A stretch of DNA of 64,000 nucleotides, from positions 62,001-126,000 of the forward strand of contig NZ_JABLSJ010000006.1 of NCBI RefSeq assembly GCF_013618635.1, read 5' to 3'. Source of the stretch: Thalassobacillus sp. CUG 92003 (lineage in GTDB: Bacteria > Bacillota > Bacilli > Bacillales > Halobacillaceae). This document shows, piece after piece, positions 26,801 through 33,843 of the stretch. A program made the position numbers and the translations under genes. Position 1 is the first letter of the stretch. Every line of letters begins with the position of its first letter. The notes below the pieces were generated by a model that searched no databases, had not been told where the DNA came from, and worked only from the letters and a program-made list of their open reading frames with translations.

Positions 26801-27300
26801 AGGGCCACAAAAGCGATAGGAATCAATAAACTTCCGAGCGTAAGAAAAGCGAAAGCGGTCTTTTCAATTTTTAGTACGTTACTCGTTATGCCGCTTAAGC
26901 CAATGAAAAATACAGCCACGAAAAAGATGCTGACCACTTTACTCACTGGTCCCATCTGCTCCCAGCTGCTCGTAGCCACCGTGAGCCCGCCGATCAGGAG
27001 TAACACCACGCCCAATATCAAGGACCACGTGATGTTCCGTTCTCTGATTTGTTCAGGTGAGCGCTGTTTTTTTACTTTTTTAACAGGCTCTCTACTAGGT
27101 TCGGACGACTTTTCCGCCTCTTCTTTTATCCGCTCCCTCTGGACCTCTTCCTTAATAGCCAATTGATCCATTACATACGTCTGATAAACACTTGATATAT
27201 GATCATATTCCCCATCTGTTATGTAATCTGCTTGTTGCAGCCTTTTTAACTCCGAACGGAAGATTTCGTTACGTTCACTTCCCTTTTTCGACGTCACCAT
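23881..27300 (-). CDS. Very large polytopic membrane protein
   Basis: A 1139-residue protein. Residues 1-90 are cytoplasmic and charged (KKSERNE-like head, EEAEKSSEPSREPVKKVKK); the rest is about 30 or more consecutive hydrophobic segments with short loops, ending in a basic tail. The first membrane region (ILGVVLLLIGGLTVATSSWEQMG) resembles DUF2157-like or large 'SCO7613-type' membrane proteins. No catalytic motif is visible. It has no operon partners. Such giants occur in several Bacillaceae with unknown function. Confidence 0.75.
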   Translation of the reverse strand: MVTSKKGSERNEIFRSELKRLQQADYITDGEYDHISSVYQTYVMDQLAIKEEVQRERIKEEAEKSSEPSREPVKKVKKQRSPEQIRERNITWSLILGVVLLLIGGLTVATSSWEQMGPVSKVVSIFFVAVFFIGLSGITSNVLKIEKTAFAFLTLGSLLIPIAFVALGYFELLGRYLSLTGEGRYMLGVLGTVASLPLYIRNACKHASRLFVWISFLFLTLTIGFAIGAIGVPVDSFYLLLMLFNGGLLFGYHRLKHEKWLELFINELPLYAQLNLIVSTLLMLLFYQTELFFGFNLLLTSAIYMAMVYVYQTKEYQFVFSALFVYGIYEVVHFSPLSSVDLVLYAAVGVVFIGFSLLDQNDGFVDRMFRYMSGAVSLLAFIFVSYQGLLLRAGEDSGLLLVAYVVVAGNFIYLATITYEKVFRYLAPLFLLAAGFQSWNVLHEPIDLDVYMFLYSAGLFISVGLKLNYTFLAAVKSSTYYLSLAACFISTGSAIYLSDTYNSATLLALLGGVLYLVHTYYRTYWDKQLAEWGIPISWLLALLALSPELIGMNGRWEHITLATYLAVSGIALLAVSIGWYYLREQALSNATFYIGQCTYVYSMLLLFSIAPEIEIIRSALLFTGIGVLVWLVYRTKMNIFWLAVAFTLLAFYVSLLSPLQFETTQSVLYYLYGSIIVLMGSVIGPGKIIPGLKPYFFWIGHSVQLIWLAVFFLTQFISQASHPAILAGPLLIYVLSSGKAKRMWQTYAFLYAGLALVPFIVAVLLQFYTVFAPVPEAYVWLISSILMTTVWFWVGPSWQRRMTFFTIPFSLYGLYAFIITHNAFEMVDILPVLLFIVLNLFLLHKRQWTIINVIPLLAMLAAFEQLRPQLEPFVLFSMNLTVGVLLLIGGLVAGARLYNVTDQKFVQLDWYALSGLLYICYTFTFVTPDMSAWYNVLICIAMAIWFGTNRKRTPHLIVQHTLSTFTVLSVLSAYYVLLEAYIQYVPALLEAEAVALPVIGVTIALSLWTWRAHPRITGYVQLVILLCVAAYLVSDAIESHTVWDAIIIGFLSLVSMVSGMQHRIKSYFFVGMGVLIFNVMYQTNPYWGNMPWWVYLLIAGSALISVASYNEWRKQKGEDSQSKLESKVKGWLRSFRNWN

Positions 27301-27446
27301 GCTCCCCTCCTAGACCATAAGATTCTTTTGAGTGTAATTTTACACTAAATGATTCACATTGCAAGGGGTCGCCTCCACTTTCTTGCCCAGAATATTTTTT
27401 GTATAGTAATAAGTAACGGAACACCTTAAAAGGAGGGATCACTACG

Positions 27447-27785
27447 ATGCATATAAACGTTTATGGCCGTACGATCGATCGTGAAACGCGGTGTACCCAC
27501 TACCATACCCAGGAAGATATCATTGCAATTAAATTTTACTGTTGTCAGACCTACTTTCCCTGTCACCTATGCCACAAGGAAGCGCAAGACCATGAGATTC
27601 AGGTTTGGCCCAAGGAACAGTTTGACGAAAAGGCCATCCTATGCGGTGTCTGCCGTCACGAATCATCCATACTTGATTACCTACACAGCGACTCCGTTTG
27701 CCCTCATTGCCTTTCCGTTTTCAACGAAGGATGTCAACGCCATTATCACTTATATTTTGAAATGACCGATGATAAGTACGAGTGA
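27447..27785 (+). CDS. CHY zinc-finger protein
   Basis: A 112-residue protein with a CHY-type zinc finger: CTHYHTQEDIIAIKFYCC, then CHLCH, CGVC and CPHCLSVFN give the expected Cys/His set for several zinc ions. Small bacterial CHY proteins are common in Firmicutes and uncharacterised. AAGGAGGG precedes the ATG. The final residues (MTDDKYE) are coded by the first unit of a 21-bp tandem array that continues past the stop. Confidence 0.82.
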   Translation: MHINVYGRTIDRETRCTHYHTQEDIIAIKFYCCQTYFPCHLCHKEAQDHEIQVWPKEQFDEKAILCGVCRHESSILDYLHSDSVCPHCLSVFNEGCQRHYHLYFEMTDDKYE

Positions 27786-27925
27786 AGCTATGGTATTGGG
27801 TTGAGCTACGATATTTTCTGCGTGACCAACGATAAATGGGGGCGGAGCGACGATAAATACGAGCGATACGACGACAAGCGCTGCCGGACCGATGATAAGC
27901 TTGGACGATCCGATGATAAGGGAGC
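27762..27925 (+). repeat. Degenerate 21-bp tandem repeat array
   Basis: GATAAG/GATAAA/GACAAG cores occur at 27831, 27852, 27873, 27894 and 27915, exactly 21 bases apart. Weaker units lie at 27810 (GATATT) and probably 27789, and a good one at 27771 inside the CHY gene end. The typical unit reads GACCGATGATAAG plus eight variable bases. Translated in one frame it gives heptads such as SDDKYER and TDDKLGR, but no convincing start serves them. Confidence 0.75.
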
Positions 27926-27958
27926 TCCATACGAACTTATGCCACTATGTAAGGCTTA

Positions 27959-28483
27959 TTATTTCGTATATTTATTAGCATAAGAGCTTGCTACGATAGC
28001 ATCAGGTTTAATTTTCGCATCGATTCCGAGTGATTCAATTCTGGCCATCATTTCATTTACATAGGCACTCGTACGATTCCGGGCTCCCGCACCAATATCA
28101 ATGTGACCTTCAATCGTGAAAGTAGCGCCTTTATATATATAAGGCAGAACAATCTCAATAAGAGCGTTTTTCCGCTCTTCGGTAAATAATGATACGACCT
28201 CTTCAGTTAACGACGTTTCGTATGATATCCGCTCATGCAGGCCTTTCATTTTTCTTGATACGATCACTTTGCGCATACATGCCCATGCTCCTTTACCTTC
28301 ACGCTGAATGACGATACCTGTAATAAAACGTGTGTAATTAGCGTGGACCTGGGAGTCTGTCCCCATCATCAATTTGTAATTGCCAAGCGGGTGTTTTTGC
28401 ATAAAGGCGTAAATATAAGCAAACACGTCATCAAAATCCATCTGTTCGTGGGAGAGGTTTTGAAACGTTAAGGGGTGGTCCAT
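27959..28483 (-). CDS. YkuK-family RNase H-like protein
   Basis: A 174-residue DUF458/YkuK protein with KLMMGTDSQVH at the start of an RNase H-like fold and IDIGAGARNRTSAYVNEMMARIESLG later. The Asp in GTDSQ would be an active-site acid. Function unproven; B. subtilis ykuK is stress-linked. ATG at 28483 follows CGGAG by eight bases; the TTG at 28504 is less likely. Its end faces the tandem repeat array. Confidence 0.8.
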   Translation of the reverse strand: MDHPLTFQNLSHEQMDFDDVFAYIYAFMQKHPLGNYKLMMGTDSQVHANYTRFITGIVIQREGKGAWACMRKVIVSRKMKGLHERISYETSLTEEVVSLFTEERKNALIEIVLPYIYKGATFTIEGHIDIGAGARNRTSAYVNEMMARIESLGIDAKIKPDAIVASSYANKYTK

Positions 28484-28632
28484 CTTTACAACTCCGTTCG
28501 TCAATTTTATCCCTGCAGCCTATTAATCCTTTTACAACTCAGCTTAACCAAGTTGGGTAATTCTGTTTTATCTTATTCATTTCCTCAGGCAATCGTGCTC
28601 ATAACAGCAAATTCTCCCAACTATCTTTACCC

Positions 28633-28661
28633 TTGAAAAAAATTGATCTATCCGTTATAAT
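28633..28661 (+). promoter_or_regulatory. Strong promoter giving a probably leaderless transcript
   Basis: TTGAAA and TATAAT are 17 bases apart. The expected start of transcription, 7-8 bases after the -10, is the A of the regulator's ATG at 28669. Confidence 0.7.
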
Positions 28662-28676
28662 TCGATATATGTCGAA
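28661..28676. promoter_or_regulatory. Operator motif, copy 1, over the regulator start codon
   Basis: TTCGATATATGTCGAA, an imperfect palindrome with TTCGA/TCGAA arms, overlaps the -10 end and the ATG. The same motif recurs at 29020 before the exporter gene. Confidence 0.65.
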
Positions 28677-29004
28677 TTATAAAAATGATTACTCAAATTT
28701 AAATCAGTTTAGTGAGATGTTCAAAGCATTATCAAACGCCTACCGTCTCGAAATATTTCTATATTTAGCTGACTATTGCCGCCCGGGCGAAATGAGTACG
28801 GAGGAGGAAATGCGCGTAAGTGTCGGCGAGTTAGGCAGTGGGCTGGGAATTGCTCCTTCTACCGTCTCGCATCACCTGAAAGAACTTCGTCATGCGCATC
28901 TCATCCGTATGGAACGAAACGGAAAAAATATTGAATGCTGGGTCGAACCCGACACACTCGATCAGCTTATTACGTTTTTCAAACATGCAAAGGAGGGAAA
29001 TTAA
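28669..29004 (+). CDS. ArsR-type winged-helix regulator of the LysE-type exporter
   Basis: A 111-residue ArsR/SmtB-fold protein: FSEMFKALSNAYRLEIFLYLADYC, recognition region LGIAPSTVSHHLKELRHAHLI and wing ERNGKNIECWVEP. Cysteines in DYCRPG and IECW may sense a ligand, but the classic ArsR CxC is absent. No ribosome site precedes the ATG, and the promoter predicts transcription beginning at it. A TTG at 28633 would extend the protein but also lacks a site. It is followed by a LysE-type exporter gene with the same operator, so it probably controls both genes. Confidence 0.78.
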   Translation: MSNYKNDYSNLNQFSEMFKALSNAYRLEIFLYLADYCRPGEMSTEEEMRVSVGELGSGLGIAPSTVSHHLKELRHAHLIRMERNGKNIECWVEPDTLDQLITFFKHAKEGN

Positions 29005-29019
29005 TTTTTTACCTTTCAT

Positions 29020-29035
29020 TTCGATATTTTTCGAA
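29020..29035. promoter_or_regulatory. Operator motif, copy 2, before the exporter gene
   Basis: TTCGATATTTTTCGAA, same length and arms as the copy at 28661, between the regulator stop and the exporter's ribosome site. Confidence 0.65.
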
Positions 29036-29062
29036 ACTTAGAAATAAAAGGAGGATAAGCAT

Positions 29063-29689
29063 ATGTCTCAACTCATAAACGGTCTTATATTAGGGATTGT
29101 CGCTTCTCCTACTTGCCCCAGTAATGGGGAAGAAATCAAGCAAGGAACGCAATCGGGGTTCCTGGCAGCACTAGCTGTCGGATTCGGAGCTGTTCTTGGC
29201 GATGCTCTCATCCTGGTCGCAGTCCTGTTAGGGTTAATGCCGTTGATTGAAGCGTATCCGATCATTAAATCGAGCTTATGGTTAGTCGGCGGACTTATTC
29301 TGCTCTATATCAGCTGGGGGATCTTCTCTGAAGTCAGCAGAATTGAAGGTCTTGCACATTTCAACTTCGCTGCTAAAGCAAATAAGGGTTTTTCTTTCTT
29401 ACACCCTTTTTGGAAAGGGATAGCGATCACCACATTCAATCCATTTACGATTGTTTGGTGGATCGGGATTCTGTCACCTTTAATCGGCGCTGATGAGCCC
29501 ATTTATCTATTTTCATCAGCCGTACTTGTTGGGGCACTGCTTTGGTTTGTGGCACTTGCTGTGCTGTTGCACATCGGCAGGCGTTTTCTAAATAAACGGG
29601 CGCGCCAAGGAGTGGTCGTCGTTAGCGGATTAATTGTTATGTTCTACGGCATTTATTTCTTATACGCGTTTATAACCGGTTTATCTTAA
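29063..29689 (+). CDS. LysE-family exporter
   Basis: A 208-residue membrane protein with six segments. GFGAVLGDALILVAVLLG, the basic loop before FLHPFWKGIAITTFNPFTIVWWIGIL and the C-terminal helices match the LysE/RhtB translocator family, which exports amino acids or related small molecules. The N-terminal segment carries SPTCPSNGEEIKQG, the usual position of the family's PGP-type motif. The regulator upstream and shared operator suggest a substrate-induced detoxification pair. AAAGGAGG precedes the ATG. Confidence 0.85.
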   Translation: MSQLINGLILGIVASPTCPSNGEEIKQGTQSGFLAALAVGFGAVLGDALILVAVLLGLMPLIEAYPIIKSSLWLVGGLILLYISWGIFSEVSRIEGLAHFNFAAKANKGFSFLHPFWKGIAITTFNPFTIVWWIGILSPLIGADEPIYLFSSAVLVGALLWFVALAVLLHIGRRFLNKRARQGVVVVSGLIVMFYGIYFLYAFITGLS

Positions 29690-29720
29690 GTATCGGTGTT
29701 AAGATATGATAATCAAACTG

Positions 29721-29767
29721 AAGGCCTTTATGAAACATCCAACCATTTCATAAAGGCCTTTTTTATA
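29721..29767 (+). terminator. Terminator of the regulator-exporter unit
   Basis: Perfect 15-base arms AAGGCCTTTATGAAA and TTTCATAAAGGCCTT, ten-base loop, then TTTTAT. Confidence 0.9.
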
Positions 29768-29819
29768 TTAATTCAATTAGTAAAGGCATGTCGTCTCATC
29801 CAGCAGCCATTATGCATAA

Positions 29820-31235
29820 TTACAGCATCTTTTTCTGTACCTTTTTTCCGCCGTAACTGAACAATACATCCCGATCGTCTACCACCGTTTCTAAATGAAT
29901 GTGACGCCCCCATAATTGGTAGAGGTACGGCATTGTTTTCTCAAGATATTTCAAATCAAGCTCGACGCCTTCATAGTGGTGCTTGACGTATAACTCACCG
30001 TTTTTCAAGTAGTCGCCGTCCTGGACGGTCAAATAAGGGAACCCGCCATTTACTCTGATGGTCACCAGCTGATCGCGGACCGCTTCATAGTCTTTTTGGG
30101 TAATTTTATAGTCTCTTCCTTGCTTTTGGAATAAATATAGATCCTCTTTACGTGCTAAATCCTTAGTCAAATAATTGCGGATAAAGGAGAGATCGGACTC
30201 GAGTTCACGCACTTCGTAAATTTTCTCGCGCCCTGAACCTGGCTCAACGCCCAGGCTTTTCATTTCTTCGGTCGGGTTGTTATACCGCTCTTCAATATCT
30301 TCAAATATCTTCAACCCCAAATAATAAGGATTGATTTGTGTCGTGGAAGGCTGCACCACACTGGCATTCAATTTAGCAAATTCGACCGACTCGCCACTCG
30401 TCAGATTCATTTCCCTCAAAATTCGAGCGTGCCAGTAGCTCGCCCAGCCTTCGTTCATGATTTTAGTTTCCAGTTGTGGCCAGAAATACAACATTTCTTC
30501 ACGCATCATCGTTAAAATGTCACGCTGCCAAGGCTCGAGGTCGCGTGAATATTCTTGAATAAATAATAATAAGTCCTTTTCTGGCTGAGGTGGGAATTTT
30601 TTCTTTTTCCGACGCGGTTTATGCTCGTTTTCGTTGGAAGTTCCCAGCTTCCATAAATCATCATAAGGGGTAACGCGAGGCTTATCCTCTTCGATTTCAT
30701 CCCCTTCCTGCCACGTCCACGATAATTTGGGGCGGACAAGAGACGGGTCGATATGCTCCTGGACGGATAATACAGCGTTCAGGAAGTCTTCCACTTCTTC
30801 TTTTCCGTACTCTTTTTCATAAGCAGAAACGCGTTCAGCAGTAGCTGACATGCTGATGACCATGTCCCGGTTCGTATTTTGGAAACGAACGTTGTTCTTG
30901 AAAAAATCACAGTGGGCGAGAACATGAGCAACGATCAGTTTGTTTTGGACGAGACTGTTCGAATTCAGTAGAAATGCATAGCATGGGTTGGAATTAATGA
31001 CAAGTTCATAAATCTTACTTAAGCCCAAATCATAATGGAGCTTCATTTTATGGTATTGTTTTCCGAAGCTCCAGTGGGAAAAACGTGTCGGCATGCCATA
31101 AGCACCAAAGGTATATATAATATCATCTGGACAAATTTCATAGCGCATCGGGTAAAAATCAAGGCCAAACCCTTTCGCGATTTCAGTTATATCATCAATC
31201 GCTTCTTCCAGCTTTTTATAGTCCTCGGTTCGCAA
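29820..31235 (-). CDS. spoVR: SpoVR family sporulation protein
   Basis: A 471-residue SpoVR protein, needed for normal spore cortex formation in B. subtilis. Family blocks include [30 protein letters not shown]-like N-terminal sequence, [35 protein letters not shown] and [17 protein letters not shown]. The biochemical activity is unknown. The start is TTG at 31235, eight bases after AAGGAGG. A sigma-E type promoter lies upstream, as expected for a mother-cell gene. An acidic, variable stretch lies near residues 180-215. Confidence 0.92.
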   Translation of the reverse strand: MRTEDYKKLEEAIDDITEIAKGFGLDFYPMRYEICPDDIIYTFGAYGMPTRFSHWSFGKQYHKMKLHYDLGLSKIYELVINSNPCYAFLLNSNSLVQNKLIVAHVLAHCDFFKNNVRFQNTNRDMVISMSATAERVSAYEKEYGKEEVEDFLNAVLSVQEHIDPSLVRPKLSWTWQEGDEIEEDKPRVTPYDDLWKLGTSNENEHKPRRKKKKFPPQPEKDLLLFIQEYSRDLEPWQRDILTMMREEMLYFWPQLETKIMNEGWASYWHARILREMNLTSGESVEFAKLNASVVQPSTTQINPYYLGLKIFEDIEERYNNPTEEMKSLGVEPGSGREKIYEVRELESDLSFIRNYLTKDLARKEDLYLFQKQGRDYKITQKDYEAVRDQLVTIRVNGGFPYLTVQDGDYLKNGELYVKHHYEGVELDLKYLEKTMPYLYQLWGRHIHLETVVDDRDVLFSYGGKKVQKKML

Positions 31236-31265
31236 GCGCTTCTCCTCCTTGGTCTTGTTTACATT

Positions 31266-31294
31266 AATGTATGAGGAAAAGCACTAAATGATGA
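31266..31294 (-). promoter_or_regulatory. Candidate sigma-E promoter of spoVR
   Basis: On the minus strand the -10 reads CATACATT, a full match to the sigma-E consensus, 14 bases after TCATCAT (5 of 7 at -35). The spacing is correct. Confidence 0.65.
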
Positions 31295-31329
31295 AGCTGG
31301 CCGTTCAATTTGTCCTTAAGACCATTTGT

Positions 31330-31533
31330 CTATTTGTTACGATTCAGAATGTGATCATACGGATCAAGATCGTTTACATTCACGCCGTCAGACGTGCTGG
31401 CCGCTCCCTGTATGGATCGATTGCCATCTTTACATGTGTAATACTTCGTAAGTCCGCGTTTAAACTTTTGGTATTGAGGATCTTTACTATCAATCATGAA
31501 TTCATTTTGGCAGCTCATACATGTCACATTCAT
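31330..31533 (-). CDS. Small zinc-ribbon-like protein with one metal ligand missing
   Basis: A 67-residue protein resembling the DUF2197/YlaI group: CMSC at residues 5-8 and a second half-site at residues 34-37 that reads CKDG where relatives usually have CxxC. The C-terminal half (QGAASTSDGVNVNDLDPYDHIL) is polar. GAGGGGG precedes the ATG. Without the fourth Cys, zinc binding may be altered. Function unknown. Confidence 0.65.
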   Translation of the reverse strand: MNVTCMSCQNEFMIDSKDPQYQKFKRGLTKYYTCKDGNRSIQGAASTSDGVNVNDLDPYDHILNRNK

Positions 31534-31587
31534 TTCAGGACCCCCTCATTTTTATGATCATTATACCAGATATTGGGCGTGAGCAAA

Positions 31588-31621
31588 TAAAAAAACAGGA
31601 CTCTTGAGCAGAGCCCTGTTT
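31588..31621 (-). terminator. Terminator of the YhcN/YlaJ lipoprotein gene
   Basis: Arms AAACAGG-CTCT/AGAG-CCTGTTT with one unpaired base each side; on the minus strand a T-run TTTTTTTAT follows. Confidence 0.85.
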
Positions 31622-31627
31622 CTCATA

Positions 31628-32170
31628 TTATTCAGCGTCTGGAAAAATTCGATTAACCATATCGCCGAATTCACGGAAGAATCCTTGTACGGGTTCGCCA
31701 TTTTCGACGTCCTGTACATAGTTGTTCGTTAAGTCAACAAAGTCTGGATTCGTAGACACGTAAACATTGTCGATATCCTGGTTTGTCTTCTTCACAACTT
31801 TGGAGATTTCCTTTTCAACGTCATCACTGACGTCTCCGTTTTGCTGGCCTTTCATATCAGCAGCGACGTAAGCGTTGTTACGCGTGGTTAACACATAAGC
31901 GTCTTCAACGTCGTCAACTTCACTCGTAATTTGTTCAGCAGTTTTTTCAGCTACATCGTAGTTGTCATTTCCTACCTGGTTACGGTCGTTGTCGACATTG
32001 TTGTTCTCGTTATTGTTATCCATTTCATTCATGTCATCTGCCATTCGTTCAAAACGGGTGTTTTCCACCCCGTCATAGTTACCATTGCCTCTGCCTTCTT
32101 CTTGCTCTGCTTGACAAGCAACAAGTGTAGAAGCAGCTAGTAAACCTACAGCTAGTGTCTTGATTTTCAT
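31628..32170 (-). CDS. YhcN/YlaJ-family spore lipoprotein
   Basis: A 180-residue lipoprotein with lipobox LVAC. An Asn/Asp-rich linker (MNEMDNNNENNNVDNDRNQ) is followed by the YhcN/YlaJ domain: VAEKTAEQITSEVDDVEDAYVLTTRNNAYVAADM and VYVSTNPDFVDLTNNYVQDV. B. subtilis YhcN is a forespore-made, inner spore membrane protein involved in efficient germination. ATG at 32170 follows GGAGG by ten bases; the frame extends further without support. A sigma-G promoter match lies upstream. Confidence 0.88.
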   Translation of the reverse strand: MKIKTLAVGLLAASTLVACQAEQEEGRGNGNYDGVENTRFERMADDMNEMDNNNENNNVDNDRNQVGNDNYDVAEKTAEQITSEVDDVEDAYVLTTRNNAYVAADMKGQQNGDVSDDVEKEISKVVKKTNQDIDNVYVSTNPDFVDLTNNYVQDVENGEPVQGFFREFGDMVNRIFPDAE

Positions 32171-32202
32171 GGTGTTTTTTCCTCCTTCACAAGCCTTGTT
32201 TG

Positions 32203-32232
32203 TAGTATGTTTCAAGTGAAGGAGGTTTATTC
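32203..32232 (-). promoter_or_regulatory. Candidate sigma-G promoter of the YhcN/YlaJ gene
   Basis: On the minus strand GAATA is followed after 18 bases by CATACTA, a full match to the forespore sigma-G -10. It lies about 35 bases upstream of the start codon. Confidence 0.75.
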
Positions 32233-32264
32233 TGCACCATGTCTTTTTTTAATCATCGCTTGCG

Positions 32265-32726
32265 CTAAAACGGCAGCAGCCACCACATATTCAACCCTAA
32301 TATGTATACGGTCAACATACTAGTGGCAAACAAACAACAAGCGGGGAGTAATTTAAATCCCCCCGTGATACGGTGAAATGCTTTCTTTTCATAAAAAATG
32401 GTAGCGGCAAGCGACAGATAATATGTAATAAAAAACAACCATTTTTGATCGGTGTTTTTTTCTAATCCGACCTCATATCCAATGGCCGCGATCAGCCAAT
32501 TCGCTATAAATGCGATGACTGAGATCGGGACCCATTTCTGTTCACTTGTCAGTTGGAGAACACTGTAAATCGCGCCGATTAATATAATAACACCTATGAT
32601 TTCAGTAATAATAACCATGATTCTGAATGTTCCCGCATCCTTAGCGGTCATAAGACTTATCAGAACCATTAATCCGAAGAAAATGGCGCCTCCCGTGTTT
32701 CCCCAAAACATCTGCTTTTCCGACAT
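32265..32726 (-). CDS. Membrane protein of unknown function
   Basis: A 153-residue protein with about five membrane segments, starting MSEKQMFWGNTGGAIFFGLMVLISLM. No motif is recognisable. ATG at 32726 follows AAGGAGAG; the longer frame (to 32753) lacks a better site. It lies upstream of the YhcN/YlaJ gene, from which it is separated by that gene's own promoter. Confidence 0.65.
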   Translation of the reverse strand: MSEKQMFWGNTGGAIFFGLMVLISLMTAKDAGTFRIMVIITEIIGVIILIGAIYSVLQLTSEQKWVPISVIAFIANWLIAAIGYEVGLEKNTDQKWLFFITYYLSLAATIFYEKKAFHRITGGFKLLPACCLFATSMLTVYILGLNMWWLLPF

Positions 32727-32900
32727 CTGACTTCTCTCCTTCCGAGCCTCCAAAAATCCAACTTATTATAACATAACAATCAATAGAAAAAATTATAAAA
32801 TACGACAAAACATCCTGTGATTCCCAATAATGCGATAAACTCTCTGACTGAAATTTACCCGTCACGGACAAAATAAAAACAATCCTTTCTAGAGGAAGGG

Positions 32901-33146
32901 ATGAGACAAAAAATGTTTTATAGCGATTATGACCGCGCATTGCATCACACCTTATGGGGCGAATGGGATGACTTGCTCGTATTGATGGTAAGGACACAAG
33001 ATGAATTATTAAGCAAGCGGATCGAATTCTTCCTTCACGCCTTTCATTACCATCTCGGCGAACAGGAACTCCTTGAATCCCATGAAAGCTTACTTCACTA
33101 TATTGATCACGCCATGGCTGCGACACAACCCATGTCAGTGACATGA
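32901..33146 (+). CDS. yhdB: YhdB-family protein
   Basis: An 81-residue soluble protein starting MRQKMFYSDYDRALHHTLWGEWDDLLVLMVRTQDELLSKRIE-like, which I recognise as the YhdB family; function unknown. In B. subtilis yhdB lies near yhcY-yhcZ and spoVR, and the same neighbours surround it here. GAGGAAGGG lies directly before the ATG; a second ATG at 32913 is possible. Confidence 0.75.
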   Translation: MRQKMFYSDYDRALHHTLWGEWDDLLVLMVRTQDELLSKRIEFFLHAFHYHLGEQELLESHESLLHYIDHAMAATQPMSVT

Positions 33147-33150
33147 ATAA

Positions 33151-33183
33151 TAAAAGGTGACCCGGAATGGGGTCACCTTTCCT
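33151..33183. terminator. Bidirectional terminator
   Basis: Arms AAAGGTGACCC and GGGTCACCTTT around a short loop between yhdB and the opposing response regulator gene. Confidence 0.85.
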
Positions 33184-33201
33184 AATTCATCAGCATAAAA
33201 A

Positions 33202-33843
33202 TTACTCCACTTTCATATATTTCACTCCGAATAAAGCAGCTTGAGTCCGATCCTGCACTTCCAATTTAGAAAAAATATGTGAGATGTGCGTTTTCACGGT
33301 TTTTTCGGTAATAACAAGCAACTGAGCAATTTCTTTATTACTTTTTCCCTGCATGATCTGTTTCAATACATCCATTTCGCGTTGGGTCAATTCTTGTAAT
33401 CGTTTCTTCTCTTCTTCGCCATTAGAACCAGTTACGTGCGTCATTAATTGGGCCGCAGCCTTTGTGTCAATCATGGTTTCACCCTGATGCACACGCCTGA
33501 TCACAGTAGCCAGACGTTCGGGATCTATATCTTTTAACTGGTAACCATTTGCTCCAGATCGGACAGCTGGAATAACCGTGTCATAATCCGAAAAGCTCGT
33601 CAACATAATAATTTTTATCTCAGGAAACTGTTCCCGGATGCGTTCGGCGGTTTCTACACCGTCCATTTCAGGCATCTGAATATCCAAAAGGATGACGTCA
33701 ACCGGGTTTTCTTTCACATAATTCAGAACATCCTGACCACTCTCTGCTTCGGCTACTACTTCTAAATCTTGCTGCGTTTGGAAAAAGAAAAGCAGTCCTT
33801 TACGCACAACTTTGTGATCATCTGCTACCATCAATTTAATCAA
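33202..33843 (-). CDS. yhcZ: NarL/LuxR-type response regulator, YhcZ-like
   Basis: A 213-residue regulator. The receiver domain (residues 1-120) has Asp8/Asp9, phosphoacceptor Asp54 in LLDIQMPEMDG, and Lys104 in YQLKDID; the LuxR HTH (about 148-205) carries LTQREMDVLKQIMQGKSNKEIAQLL and EKTVKTHISHIFSKL. It overlaps the upstream kinase gene by eight bases. With the Cys-cluster GAF kinase, it corresponds to the YhcYZ/AirSR type of redox or oxygen response. Confidence 0.88.
   Translation of the reverse strand: MIKLMVADDHKVVRKGLLFFFQTQQDLEVVAEAESGQDVLNYVKENPVDVILLDIQMPEMDGVETAERIREQFPEIKIIMLTSFSDYDTVIPAVRSGANGYQLKDIDPERLATVIRRVHQGETMIDTKAAAQLMTHVTGSNGEEEKKRLQELTQREMDVLKQIMQGKSNKEIAQLLVITEKTVKTHISHIFSKLEVQDRTQAALFGVKYMKVE

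Noticed and set aside
27801-27983. A 60-codon frame coding for DDK heptad repeats
   Set aside because: It starts with TTG without a ribosome site and is explained by the 21-bp tandem array; no conserved domain follows.
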